A DNA stretch of 8,189 bases from Cyclobacteriaceae bacterium. Its GTDB lineage: Bacteria > Bacteroidota > Bacteroidia > Cytophagales > Cyclobacteriaceae. Below the pieces are notes generated by a model. That model saw only the letters and a list, made by a program, of their open reading frames with translations. It ran no database searches and was not told the origin of the DNA. Positions within the stretch are counted from its first letter, which is position 1. Each line of letters opens with the position of its first letter. Shown here piece by piece: positions 1 to 6,882 of the stretch. Position numbers and translations under genes: made by a program. The stretch spans positions 1 through 8,189 of the forward strand of contig JANQPK010000429.1 in assembly GCA_028289505.1 (NCBI GenBank). Direction: 5' to 3'.

Positions 1-18
1 CCACTCGGTCACCTCTCC
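1..18 (-). tRNA. tRNA-Ser, 5' end only (partial)
   Basis: Read on the minus strand, the first bases of the window give GGAGAGGTGACCGAGTGG. This matches the start of bacterial serine tRNAs: a 7-base acceptor strand (GGAGAGG), T at position 8, then a D-arm beginning ACCGAGTGG. The anticodon, variable arm and 3' half lie outside the window, so the isoacceptor cannot be named. Serine is preferred over leucine because of the GAGTGG D-loop and the GGAGAGG acceptor strand, but only 18 bases support this. It lies 66 bases beyond the asparaginase stop codon on the same strand. Confidence 0.72.
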
Positions 19-37
19 TTTTTTAAAGCAATAGACA

Positions 38-69
38 CAAATAAATTAATAAAAAACGCTTTATGCAAA
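38..69 (-). promoter_or_regulatory. Possible Bacteroidota-type promoter for the tRNA gene
   Basis: On the minus strand a TTTG (66-69) is followed after 20 bases by TTTATTTG (38-45). This resembles the Bacteroidota -33 TTTG / -7 TAnnTTTG pattern with one mismatch in the -7 element. The tRNA 5' end would lie 19 bases further on. The region is very AT-rich, so such matches arise easily by chance. Confidence 0.25.
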
Positions 70-77
70 TTTTAAAG
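50..77 (-). terminator. Weak candidate terminator after the asparaginase gene
   Basis: On the minus strand, 7 bases beyond the asparaginase stop codon, CTTTA (73-77) can pair with TAAAG (59-63) across a 9-base loop. After CG comes a run of six T (51-56). The stem has only five pairs, four of them A-U, so it is a poor terminator by structure. It is listed because it is the only candidate between the seven-gene cluster and the tRNA gene. Confidence 0.25.
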
Positions 78-84
78 TATTTTT

Positions 85-1149
85 TCAGTGGCCCATTTCT
101 CCCCTTAAAGGAGTGGCTAAAGCGGTGCTAATTTGGCGGTTATTTCGGTATTTACTGAACAGAAAAAGCATCTTTGTAATAGCCGCTTCAGTGGTAATAT
201 CGAGACCACTGATCACCCCCGACTCTTGTAAATGGCGACTGGTAACATACCTTCCTTGAATAACCCTGCCGCCACTACATTGAGAGACATTGTAGAATAT
301 AATTTCCTTTTCCATGGCAGTGTTGATAGCTTGTGAAAACCAGTGATCAGTAGGTGCGTTCCCCGAGCCATAAGTCTCCAATACCACCGCTTGAAGTCCC
401 GGTGTATTGAGAATATGCTCAAAATAATCTTGATTAAGTCCCGGGAATAGTTTTATCAAAGCAATACAAGCTGATTTCATTCTGCACACCTTGAAAGTCT
501 CGGCTGATTGAGTTACCTGCAAAGCAGCATGGTTGTACTCAATGTTAATTCCTACCCGGGCAAGTGGTGGATGATTTTCAGATTCAAATGCATCGAAATG
601 AACACTTTCAACTTTCTTGCAACGATTACCTCGATAAAGAAAGTAGTCGAAATAAACACATACCTCCTTTGCTACAGGCTGATTTTCCCTGGCTGAAGCG
701 ATTTCGATGGCCGCCACCAAATTTTGTCTGGCATCCGAGCGTACGGCTCCAATGGGAAGTTGGGAGCCCGTAAAAATAACGGGCTTTTGTAATCCCTCTA
801 GCATAAAACTCAAGGCACTGGCACTGTAGGCCAAGGTATCTGTCCCATGCAACACGACGAATCCTTGATATCGATGATAATTATTCTCGATTATTTCGGC
901 CAAATGATTCCAATGTTCAATGGTAACATTGCTGGAGTCAATGGGATCTGAGAACGAAACCACTGTGAGATCCACATCCATGGATTTTAGCTCTGGCATC
1001 TCATTGGCAATACCTTCAAAATTATAAGGCACCAAGGTTCCATACTGGTCGTAGGACATCCCCATGGTTCCTCCAGTATAAATGATCAAGACCGCTCGAC
1101 TTTTATGATCCGTGGCACTTACTGGTACTTTTACTATACGGTCAGTCAT
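85..1149 (-). CDS. ansA: Type I L-asparaginase
   Basis: This 354-residue protein should hydrolyse L-asparagine to aspartate and ammonia in the cytoplasm; there is no signal peptide. Both asparaginase signatures are present. YTGGTMGM (24-31) carries the nucleophilic Thr28, and HGTDTLAYSAS (101-111) carries the second catalytic Thr103 with Asp104. Lys179, in RGNRCKK, aligns with the catalytic lysine. GSQLPIG (128-134) is the usual following motif. The length is close to the cytoplasmic AnsA type (about 340-350), with a short extra N-terminal stretch. The ATG overlaps the TatD-family stop codon by four bases (ATGA), so it is probably translationally coupled as the last gene of the cluster. The alternative of a glutaminase-asparaginase is less likely given length and lack of export signal. 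Confidence 0.95.
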   Translation of the reverse strand: MTDRIVKVPVSATDHKSRAVLIIYTGGTMGMSYDQYGTLVPYNFEGIANEMPELKSMDVDLTVVSFSDPIDSSNVTIEHWNHLAEIIENNYHRYQGFVVLHGTDTLAYSASALSFMLEGLQKPVIFTGSQLPIGAVRSDARQNLVAAIEIASARENQPVAKEVCVYFDYFLYRGNRCKKVESVHFDAFESENHPPLARVGINIEYNHAALQVTQSAETFKVCRMKSACIALIKLFPGLNQDYFEHILNTPGLQAVVLETYGSGNAPTDHWFSQAINTAMEKEIIFYNVSQCSGGRVIQGRYVTSRHLQESGVISGLDITTEAAITKMLFLFSKYRNNRQISTALATPLRGEMGH

Positions 1150-1913
1150 GTGTTTAGCTTGAAAAGGGCAATAGCATTGTTGGTGCTTACCCGTTTTATA
1201 TCCTCGGGTGTGGTTTCGTATGTTTCAGATAGTTTATTTAGAATATGCTGAAGATAGGCTGGTTGGTTTCGTTTGCCACGAAACGGTACTGGCGATAAGT
1301 ATGGACTATCAGTCTCCAGCACCAGGTGCTCCAAAGGAACCTCTTTAAGGGTTTGATCCAAACCGGAATTTTTAAAAGTTACCACACCCCCGATACCAAG
1401 CTTGAATCCCAAGGCAATGATCCTATCAGCCTGTTGCTGATTACCGGTAAAACAGTGAAAGACACCCCTACTGGCTGATGTTACTAGAGGTTCCAATAAA
1501 TCCAAGGTCTCATCAATAGAATCCCTGCAATGTATTACCACTGGTAGTCCCTTTTGTTTGGCCCAGTTGACCTGTATGCAAAAAGCCTCTTTTTGATATT
1601 TAAAGCTTGATTTATCCCAATATAGATCGGTGCCAATTTCTCCAATAGCCACAAAAGGTCTTTTATTAAGCCATTCCTCCACCAGGTATAGTGACCTTTC
1701 GAAATGTTTGTTTACCGAACATGGGTGCAGTCCCATCATAGCAGTGCAGTACTCTGGGTACTTTTCTTCCACCTCCATCATATCGTCAATGGTATCCTCA
1801 TCCACATTGGGCATCAAGATCTGTTGTACCCCAGCTTCTTTGGCATCATCTATTACCTGATCCAGATCTTTATGGAATTGCTCCAAATAAATGTGCGCAT
1901 GGGTATCAATCAT
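1146..1913 (-). CDS. TatD-family metal-dependent hydrolase (putative deoxyribonuclease)
   Basis: This 255-residue TIM-barrel metallohydrolase belongs to the TatD family, whose studied members are 3'-5' DNases and amidohydrolase-like phosphodiesterases in the cytoplasm. Metal and catalytic motifs appear in order: DTHAH (3-7), GLHP (61-64), GEIGTD with Glu92, VVIHCRD with His128, VFHCF with His153, and ETDSPYL with Asp202. The usual GEIGLD is GEIGTD here. The frame stays open 26 codons further upstream (to 1991). The ATG at 1913 is chosen because family members start just before DTHAH, and because it overlaps the stop codon of the preceding glycosyltransferase by one base (TGATG). A purine-rich AAGGAAG run lies just upstream. 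Its stop overlaps the asparaginase start. A role in surface glycan synthesis is not implied by its motifs; the exact substrate is unknown. Confidence 0.93.
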   Translation of the reverse strand: MIDTHAHIYLEQFHKDLDQVIDDAKEAGVQQILMPNVDEDTIDDMMEVEEKYPEYCTAMMGLHPCSVNKHFERSLYLVEEWLNKRPFVAIGEIGTDLYWDKSSFKYQKEAFCIQVNWAKQKGLPVVIHCRDSIDETLDLLEPLVTSASRGVFHCFTGNQQQADRIIALGFKLGIGGVVTFKNSGLDQTLKEVPLEHLVLETDSPYLSPVPFRGKRNQPAYLQHILNKLSETYETTPEDIKRVSTNNAIALFKLNT

Positions 1914-3007
1914 CAGTACTTTCTTCCTTTCCAACTGGTTCCCGATGACAACACATGGGTCACTAAACCAGTTACTGCCATTAAAAACCAATATAATTCA
2001 AAAAACACTATGTATTTGGTTGAAACCGTCTGTCCTACCTTGGTCCCCACCGTTTGGATCAGTACCAAATTGAAAAGGCTTTTCAGCAGATAGGCAACCA
2101 GAGCCGCAATCCCCCACCAGCTAGCCAACCACAACACCGCCGGTAGAAACAGCACTTTCAGTAAAAGTAGAAAGACAATACCTGTAGGCAACCGTAAAAC
2201 TCCATAAACCCAACGGGACCTCTGCGAGATCAGGGATTTCCAACCAGGTTGTGCTTGAATGACAGCAGTTGCCATGGGATCTAAAACATTCCTACCGGTA
2301 TATCCTGCTCTCTTAGCAGCCGTCAGCATCCCTATGTCTTCAGTTAGTGAATATGGTATTTTCTGATAACCTCCGATATCCTGGCAGCATGCTTTAGTGA
2401 TCATCATATTGGTTCCACTAACGGCAACCACCCTAATAACGTTTCCCGCCACGAATAATAATCCCTGAGCCAATAACCAGTCCAATCTCTGTAGATTACT
2501 CCAAAAGTCATGGCTCTCTACCACCGTAGTACCTCCTATAACACCCGCCTGGTCAACCCCTTCAGTCAACAAAGCCTTTAACCAACCTGGTGGCACCCGT
2601 ACATCTGCATCGGTAATAAAGTAATAATCACTTTTGCAATACGGAATAAGCTGCCCGATAACATTGGCCTTTGCCACCAGCCTGGGCAGATCAGTGGTAA
2701 TATCAATAATGGTTACTCGGGGATCTAATCGCGCGTACTTCTTTAAAAGATCAGGGGTGTCGTCAATAGACCGGTCCTCACCTATAAGTATTTCGATTTT
2801 ATCCTGTGGGTAATCCAATTCAAATAAACATTCCAATAGTGCTTTTACATTACTGGCTTCGTCTCGCATGGGTACCAGAATGCTCACCATAGGCCACTCG
2901 GATACCTGACTTGCAGATAAATTCCTGGTTTGAAATAGAATTAAAACCAGCACATCAATCGAAATGACCATAATAACCAGGGCAAGTAAGAAAAAGGTGA
3001 TGGTCAT
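1913..3007 (-). CDS. Membrane GT2 family glycosyltransferase (glycosyltransferase B)
   Basis: This 364-residue inner-membrane glycosyltransferase likely transfers a sugar from a nucleotide donor to a lipid or growing glycan on the cytoplasmic face. A hydrophobic helix at 2-25 precedes a GT-A domain with VPMRDEASN (45-53), GEDRSIDDT (76-84), the metal-binding DAD at 133-135, TED at 222-224 as the likely base, and QRSRW (262-266). The Q-x-x-R-W motif is shared with processive synthases such as cellulose and hyaluronan synthases, but the protein is short for a synthase. Three hydrophobic segments follow at roughly 275-295, 296-313 and 331-352, and the C-terminus is WKGRKY. It starts at an ATGA overlap with the deacetylase gene and ends at a TGATG overlap with the TatD-family gene. 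Donor and acceptor cannot be read from the sequence. Confidence 0.92.
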   Translation of the reverse strand: MTITFFLLALVIMVISIDVLVLILFQTRNLSASQVSEWPMVSILVPMRDEASNVKALLECLFELDYPQDKIEILIGEDRSIDDTPDLLKKYARLDPRVTIIDITTDLPRLVAKANVIGQLIPYCKSDYYFITDADVRVPPGWLKALLTEGVDQAGVIGGTTVVESHDFWSNLQRLDWLLAQGLLFVAGNVIRVVAVSGTNMMITKACCQDIGGYQKIPYSLTEDIGMLTAAKRAGYTGRNVLDPMATAVIQAQPGWKSLISQRSRWVYGVLRLPTGIVFLLLLKVLFLPAVLWLASWWGIAALVAYLLKSLFNLVLIQTVGTKVGQTVSTKYIVFFELYWFLMAVTGLVTHVLSSGTSWKGRKY

Positions 3008-3642
3008 AAGCGCTGGAACTTAAACCCTAGCTGGCTAAAATGTCTCAAAAAATTTGGTAGCACAGATTTAAGCTTATCGATGGTTTTGATACTATCATGA
3101 AATAAAACTACGGAGCCCGATTGCGAATACCTGATACTTTGCTTCAGGCAGGTGGAAGCATCAATCTTCTTACTAAAATCACCTGAGAGTACGTTCCACA
3201 TTACAATTTGAAATTGCTGATTCAAAGTCTTCCATTGTGCCCTTTTTAAACGTCCATACGGAGGTCTCATTAACGGTTTTCCATCACATTGGTAGTATTG
3301 ATCCAGCACTTGCTGGCACATTTTAACATCAAGCATAAAATCCTGTTTGGTGGTTTTCCATCCATCCAGGTGGTGAAAGGTATGATTTCCTACAGTATGT
3401 CCATCATCAACTACCTGACGGATAAGCTCAGGATATCGGGTTACATTATCGCCAACACAAAAGAAAGTGGCTTTGGCTTCATATTGGTTCAGATAATCCA
3501 GTACCATTGGAGTAGCCTCTGGTACCGGACCATCATCAAAAGTCAGGTATAGTACTTTTTCTGGTGTGGGTTGACTCCATATAAAACTGGGGAAAAGTGA
3601 CTGCAACCACTTAGGAGTCCGGTAAGGAAAGTAGCCAATCAC
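3004..3642 (-). CDS. Polysaccharide deacetylase, NodB homology domain (CE4)
   Basis: This 212-residue protein is almost entirely a NodB (carbohydrate esterase 4) domain, which removes N- or O-acetyl groups from sugars using a metal ion. The CE4 motifs run in order: TFDDGP (34-39, catalytic and metal aspartates), HTFHH (87-91, two metal histidines), RPPYGR (126-131), MWNVLSGDF (148-156), and VVLFHD (178-183, catalytic His182). All expected catalytic residues appear intact. No signal peptide or clear membrane segment is visible at the N-terminus, unlike secreted chitin or peptidoglycan deacetylases. It may therefore act on a lipid-linked or cytoplasmic intermediate made by the neighbouring glycosyltransferases, which is inference. 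The start codon is GTG, overlapping the phosphatase stop as GTGA; no ATG lies nearby upstream. Confidence 0.92.
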   Translation of the reverse strand: MIGYFPYRTPKWLQSLFPSFIWSQPTPEKVLYLTFDDGPVPEATPMVLDYLNQYEAKATFFCVGDNVTRYPELIRQVVDDGHTVGNHTFHHLDGWKTTKQDFMLDVKMCQQVLDQYYQCDGKPLMRPPYGRLKRAQWKTLNQQFQIVMWNVLSGDFSKKIDASTCLKQSIRYSQSGSVVLFHDSIKTIDKLKSVLPNFLRHFSQLGFKFQRL

Positions 3643-4871
3643 TTTTTTGTTATGACTTTGCAGGAAAGCAATGTAATGTCATCATCGTAAGTATTGTCAC
3701 CTCGGAAATCATCCAATTCAACCAGTAACCTCTGGTTAATCTGATCCAAAGGCAAATCTCGATTTCGCACCAATGATTCCGTGACCCGCTCCTCCCCAAA
3801 AGGCCTACCTTCATCATCGAAACTTTCAGTGAGACCATCGGTATATGCGAAAAACAATAGCTCCTTTAGAAAGCATATGCTGCCCACTCTTAAGAATGGC
3901 AATGGCTCAAAACTTCCCAGTATGGTAGTTCCTAATTCCAGAAACTCCGGATTATTGTGATCGATCATAACCAATGGTGGATTGTGACCAGCATTGACGT
4001 AAGTCATTTCTCCCATGGGGTAGTTAACCATGGCAATAAAAAAAGTGATGAAATTTTCCCCCCTGGCATTTCGTTCAGTTTGATAATTTAGTTCCCTTAC
4101 AATCTGTTCAAGATCTGTAGTATGTCTTAACATAGTACGTAGGGTCGCCTGGAAGTTCGACATCAATAAAGCCGCTGGAACTCCTTTGCCCGAAACATCC
4201 GCAATACACAGTACAAACTGCTGATCATCAATCTTGATAAAATCATAATAGTCACCGCCAACATCCTGATGTGGTAAATATCGTGAAGCAACCTTCAATT
4301 GTTCGGTTTGTGGCAATTCCTTTGGAAACAACAATTGCTGAACCCCTCGAGCAATCTCCATTTCCCTGCGAATAGCTTCTTGTTGTAGTTGTTTACGAGC
4401 CAGCCGCTTGTTCTCAATGGCCACCAGCAGGATATTGCTAAGCGTTTGGATGAACGAGGTGTCGAGGTTTCCAGGAATTACTTCAAGGTCGTCTGATACT
4501 CCTCCCACAAAGATAAAAGCTAGAATCTCATCCTTATGTAGTGCTGGAATCACCAAATCAAATTCTTGAAAAGGACTAGAGGTGGCGCCTTTTTCTACGG
4601 GTTGAATCTTTCTTACCTCTAAAAAAGAAGGGTCAATTGGCTGGGGTAAAAAGTCAATTTTAGTACCGTAGTTAACCTTACATGACCATTCTTCCTCTTT
4701 TACAAACAGGGCTAACTTCTTGATATGGAGGTTCGCCCTGACAATAAAACCATATATCTTGTACAGTGAAACTTCAGGAAGATTATTATTAATAGCCTGG
4801 GTAATTTCGAGCAAAGCATTCAGCTCCAACTCCTTCAGATCAAATTGATTCTTTAGCGTATTAATCTCCAT
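3639..4871 (-). CDS. PP2C-family Ser/Thr phosphatase, RsbU/SpoIIE type, with N-terminal GAF-like region
   Basis: This 410-residue cytoplasmic protein has no membrane segment. Residues about 15-155 look like a GAF-type sensory domain by position and pattern, though this assignment is tentative. A charged helical linker (about 155-190, including EIARGVQQLLFP) leads into a PP2C SpoIIE domain. Metal-binding motifs are present: GGDYYD (205-210), ADVSGKG (224-230), NAGHNPP (293-299), YTDGLTES (343-350) and DDDIT (396-400). Family members dephosphorylate serine on STAS-type anti-anti-sigma proteins or similar partners in partner-switching pathways. No kinase or STAS partner is encoded in this window. 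It starts at an ATG 21 bases after the small upstream gene and ends overlapping the deacetylase start (GTGA), so it is probably translated with the glycan genes it may control. Confidence 0.92.
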   Translation of the reverse strand: MEINTLKNQFDLKELELNALLEITQAINNNLPEVSLYKIYGFIVRANLHIKKLALFVKEEEWSCKVNYGTKIDFLPQPIDPSFLEVRKIQPVEKGATSSPFQEFDLVIPALHKDEILAFIFVGGVSDDLEVIPGNLDTSFIQTLSNILLVAIENKRLARKQLQQEAIRREMEIARGVQQLLFPKELPQTEQLKVASRYLPHQDVGGDYYDFIKIDDQQFVLCIADVSGKGVPAALLMSNFQATLRTMLRHTTDLEQIVRELNYQTERNARGENFITFFIAMVNYPMGEMTYVNAGHNPPLVMIDHNNPEFLELGTTILGSFEPLPFLRVGSICFLKELLFFAYTDGLTESFDDEGRPFGEERVTESLVRNRDLPLDQINQRLLVELDDFRGDNTYDDDITLLSCKVITKK

Positions 4872-4880
4872 AAACGATCC

Positions 4881-4921
4881 AATAAAAAAAGGCTATCTTG
4901 TATTATGTGCAAATAGCCCTT
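4881..4921 (-). terminator. Candidate intrinsic terminator or attenuator inside the gene cluster
   Basis: On the minus strand the last codons of the 84-residue gene form the 5' arm AAGGGCTATTTG (4910-4921). It pairs with CAA-G-ATAGCC-TTT (4888-4900) across a 9-base loop (4901-4909). This gives about 12 pairs, including one G-U, with one bulged G. The 3' arm includes the TAG stop codon and runs straight into seven T (4884-4890), then ATT. The core GGCTAT/ATAGCC is perfect. Stem plus T-run is the layout of a rho-independent terminator, and it sits just before the phosphatase start. Because the 5' arm is coding, a ribosome finishing the small gene could mask it. Confidence 0.6.
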
Positions 4922-5147
4922 CTTTGCTGGCAAGATAATGATAAATCCGGTATTTGTTTTCAAAATCAAGTTGCTCTGGTGGGATTTCATCCGATACATT
5001 TCCAAAGCATTTGACATAGTTTTGTTGCAGCAATGAAGACAAGGCATGTTTTAATTCTGCCTCTTCCAGAGATAATTTCAGTTTTAAATCCTCGAAGGAT
5101 ATAACGAAATACAATTCGTCTAAAATTTCATATTCCAACTCTGTCAT
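4893..5147 (-). CDS. Small conserved-looking protein of unknown function, possibly winged-helix-like
   Basis: This 84-residue protein is not recognised. It is acidic and mostly helical by pattern. Residues 1-45 (starting MTELEYEILDELYF) show helix-turn-helix-like spacing: hydrophobic helices around 4-15, 17-26 and 29-41, followed by a short NYVKCF strand. This resembles a small winged-helix fold, but no confident family match is made. The frame is open to 5246, but the ATG at 5147 is chosen because it overlaps the stop of glycosyltransferase A as ATGA; the longer version would run 99 bases into that gene. It sits directly between a glycosyltransferase and a signalling phosphatase, so a regulatory or adaptor role is possible but unproven. 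Its 3' end, including the stop codon, lies in a terminator-like hairpin. The gene call is good; the function is unknown. Confidence 0.8.
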   Translation of the reverse strand: MTELEYEILDELYFVISFEDLKLKLSLEEAELKHALSSLLQQNYVKCFGNVSDEIPPEQLDFENKYRIYHYLASKEGLFAHNTR

Positions 5148-6268
5148 GAGTACTGTCGATTTTTCCAATTGAAACTGCCAAACTGAGCAGCCAATCCTAT
5201 GAACAATACATATATTGAATATACTACTTGCATGAAAAAAAACCATTTTATGCTACGTCTTTTGCCCAGGAAGTTTAATACTGGAACTACCACCAGAAGT
5301 TCAAATAAGATCTTCAAAAGCCACTGTATCAACAGCAAATTCCATGGATAGAACCCCAACAAGGACATTAGCACTACCGCTGTAAAAGACAGGTGAAAAC
5401 CAAAAATAAAAATAGCTACCAGCCGGGTAGTTGTTGATTGATGAGCGCTCCATTTACTACCCCACCTTTTGCGTTGCTCCCACAGCGCTTTCAGGTTTTG
5501 GGGAGGCGCTGTGGTTACCACCGCTTGTTTACTCTTTACAAACCCCACTTGATCCTGGTACTTTGAGTACATCTTGTAAAGCAGGAATTCGTCATCACCT
5601 GAAACTACTTGTTCGAAGCCACCATAACCTCCAATCCGGAAAAAAGCTTCTTTGCAAAAGCTTAAATTGGCCCCGTTGCACATATTGGGATATCCCCGAT
5701 CAAGTGAAACCGCACCCACCGCTACCAAACAAGCCAACTCCATATTTAGTAGTGCTGCTAGCCACCCATCTGATGTATATACAACTGGTCCGGTAGCCAT
5801 TTTCCAATTATTAGTTTGTATAGCACTGACCAGGGTGTTTATCCAGAGCGGATCGAATCGGCAATCTGCGTCGGTAGTGATAACGATGGGAAATTTAGCC
5901 GCTTTGATGCCTTCTGTCAGGGCTCTTTTTTTGAAGGAGCCCTGAAAACCATGGGGGTCAGTTAATGAAAGACATACCAGGTTGGACTGACTAGAGGCCA
6001 ACCGCTGGACTTTGCTGAAAGTATCGTCTTCTGAAGCATCATCGACTATCACAATTTCCAGATACTCACCAGGGTATTGCATATTATTAATGGAATGAAT
6101 CAAAGCCTCGATATTACCAGCTTCATTCCTTGCTGGTATTACCAAAGACACCCCGGGGTGTTGGTTAGTACCATCGGAGACCTGCACGGGGATTCTTTGC
6201 CAACCCCACCTTATGGTACCCAGGAACACCAGGTAACCTAAAAGCAGTATACTAAAGGCGATTTCCAC
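5144..6268 (-). CDS. Membrane GT2 family glycosyltransferase (glycosyltransferase A)
   Basis: This 374-residue inner-membrane glycosyltransferase is the first gene of the cluster. A hydrophobic helix (3-19) precedes a GT-A domain with IPARNEAGN (44-52), IVDDASEDDT (74-83), the metal-binding DAD at 133-135, CNGANLSF (197-204), SGDDEFL (223-229, likely catalytic acid residues) and QRKRW (265-269). About three hydrophobic segments follow near 281-303, 308-333 and 341-362. The tail WKNRQY resembles WKGRKY of glycosyltransferase B; the two share motif order but differ clearly in sequence, so they are probably not a recent duplication and may add different sugars. The start is GTG, directly after in-frame TAATAA, so no earlier start is possible and no better one precedes the first helix. 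Its stop overlaps the next ATG (ATGA). Confidence 0.92.
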   Translation of the reverse strand: MEIAFSILLLGYLVFLGTIRWGWQRIPVQVSDGTNQHPGVSLVIPARNEAGNIEALIHSINNMQYPGEYLEIVIVDDASEDDTFSKVQRLASSQSNLVCLSLTDPHGFQGSFKKRALTEGIKAAKFPIVITTDADCRFDPLWINTLVSAIQTNNWKMATGPVVYTSDGWLAALLNMELACLVAVGAVSLDRGYPNMCNGANLSFCKEAFFRIGGYGGFEQVVSGDDEFLLYKMYSKYQDQVGFVKSKQAVVTTAPPQNLKALWEQRKRWGSKWSAHQSTTTRLVAIFIFGFHLSFTAVVLMSLLGFYPWNLLLIQWLLKILFELLVVVPVLNFLGKRRSIKWFFFMQVVYSIYVLFIGLAAQFGSFNWKNRQYS

Positions 6269-6318
6269 TTATTATTTACCAGCTTTTTTGACAGGTGTAA
6301 TATAGGTATCTTGCATTG
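6269..6318. promoter_or_regulatory. Divergent intergenic region between glycosyltransferase A and ruvC
   Basis: Only 50 bases separate the two divergent starts, so it should hold or overlap promoters for both the glycan cluster and ruvC. Toward ruvC there is a TTTTTTGACA stretch and, downstream, TATCTTG just before the ATG. Neither pair fits the Bacteroidota -33/-7 consensus with correct spacing. The reverse strand shows no clear promoter. The assignment rests on gene layout, not on a recognised motif. Confidence 0.35.
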
Positions 6319-6882
6319 ATGTCGAAAGTACCTGCTACTATCAATGAGAAAGTAATATTGGGTGTGGATCCGGGAACCAGTGTAATGGGGTATGGCGTTA
6401 TATGTGTGACCGGCAGTAAATTTAAACTACTGCAATACGGCGTTATTCATCTCAAGAAATACCCCAATCACGAAATAAAGCTGAAGAAAATCTTTGAGCG
6501 GGTAACCGGGCTGATCAAAGATTACGCCCCGGATGAGGTGGCCATCGAAGCCCCATTTTACGGCAAGAACATACAATCTATGCTAAAGTTGGGTAGGGCC
6601 CAGGGTGTAGCGATGGCGGCGGCTCTTAGTCATCAGATTCCCATAGTAGAATATGCACCCAAAAAAGTAAAAATGTCGGTAACCGGAAATGGCAATGCCT
6701 CCAAAGAGCAAGTAGCTTACATGCTGGCAGGTTTATTATCATTCAATGTGGCAGACAAACTAATGGATGCCACTGATGCGTTGGCGGTAGCGGTATGCCA
6801 TCACTTTCAGGGAGGTAAGTCACAGGTTCAATCAAAGAGTTGGGCGTCTTTCATCAAGAAAAATCCACATCGAATAAAATAG
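6319..6882 (+). CDS. ruvC: Crossover junction endodeoxyribonuclease RuvC
   Basis: RuvC is the dimeric nuclease that resolves Holliday junctions at the end of homologous recombination, acting with the RuvAB branch-migration motor. The 187-residue protein has the RNase H-like fold signature and the four acidic residues: Asp17 in GVDPGT, Glu77 in IEAPFYGKN, and Asp140 and Asp143 in DATDALAVA. The KKVKMSVTGNGNASKEQV segment (105-122) matches the junction-binding region of the family. The ATG at 6319 is chosen over the TTG directly before it (6316); both give nearly the same protein. The N-terminus is about ten residues longer than in E. coli RuvC. ruvA and ruvB are not in this window. It runs divergently from the glycan cluster and converges on the HIT gene with a 19-base gap. 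Confidence 0.96.
   Translation: MSKVPATINEKVILGVDPGTSVMGYGVICVTGSKFKLLQYGVIHLKKYPNHEIKLKKIFERVTGLIKDYAPDEVAIEAPFYGKNIQSMLKLGRAQGVAMAAALSHQIPIVEYAPKKVKMSVTGNGNASKEQVAYMLAGLLSFNVADKLMDATDALAVAVCHHFQGGKSQVQSKSWASFIKKNPHRIK

Noticed and set aside
1914..1991. 26-residue N-terminal extension of the TatD-family protein
   Set aside because: It would overlap the glycosyltransferase by 79 bases; the family starts at the metal motif, and the ATG at 1913 forms a TGATG junction.
1704..2093. 129-codon plus-strand open frame across the TatD-family/glycosyltransferase junction
   Set aside because: It spans the end of one real gene and the start of another on the opposite strand, with no family resemblance.
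5148..5246. 33-residue N-terminal extension of the 84-residue protein
   Set aside because: It is antiparallel to no gene but lies in another frame of glycosyltransferase A; the ATGA overlap at 5147 is the better start, and the extension looks like out-of-frame membrane-segment sequence.
5431..5945. Plus-strand open frames of 121 and 97 codons inside glycosyltransferase A
   Set aside because: They are antisense to a well-supported gene, have no recognisable domains and no plausible promoter or start context.
1913..6268. The two GT2 genes as a recent tandem duplication
   Set aside because: They share family motifs and a similar C-terminal tail, but the rest of the proteins differ throughout and they are separated by three unrelated genes.
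6269..6318. TTGACA as a sigma-70 type -35 box for ruvC
   Set aside because: No -10-like element occurs at 16-18 bases spacing before the ATG, and Bacteroidota primary sigma factors use a different consensus.
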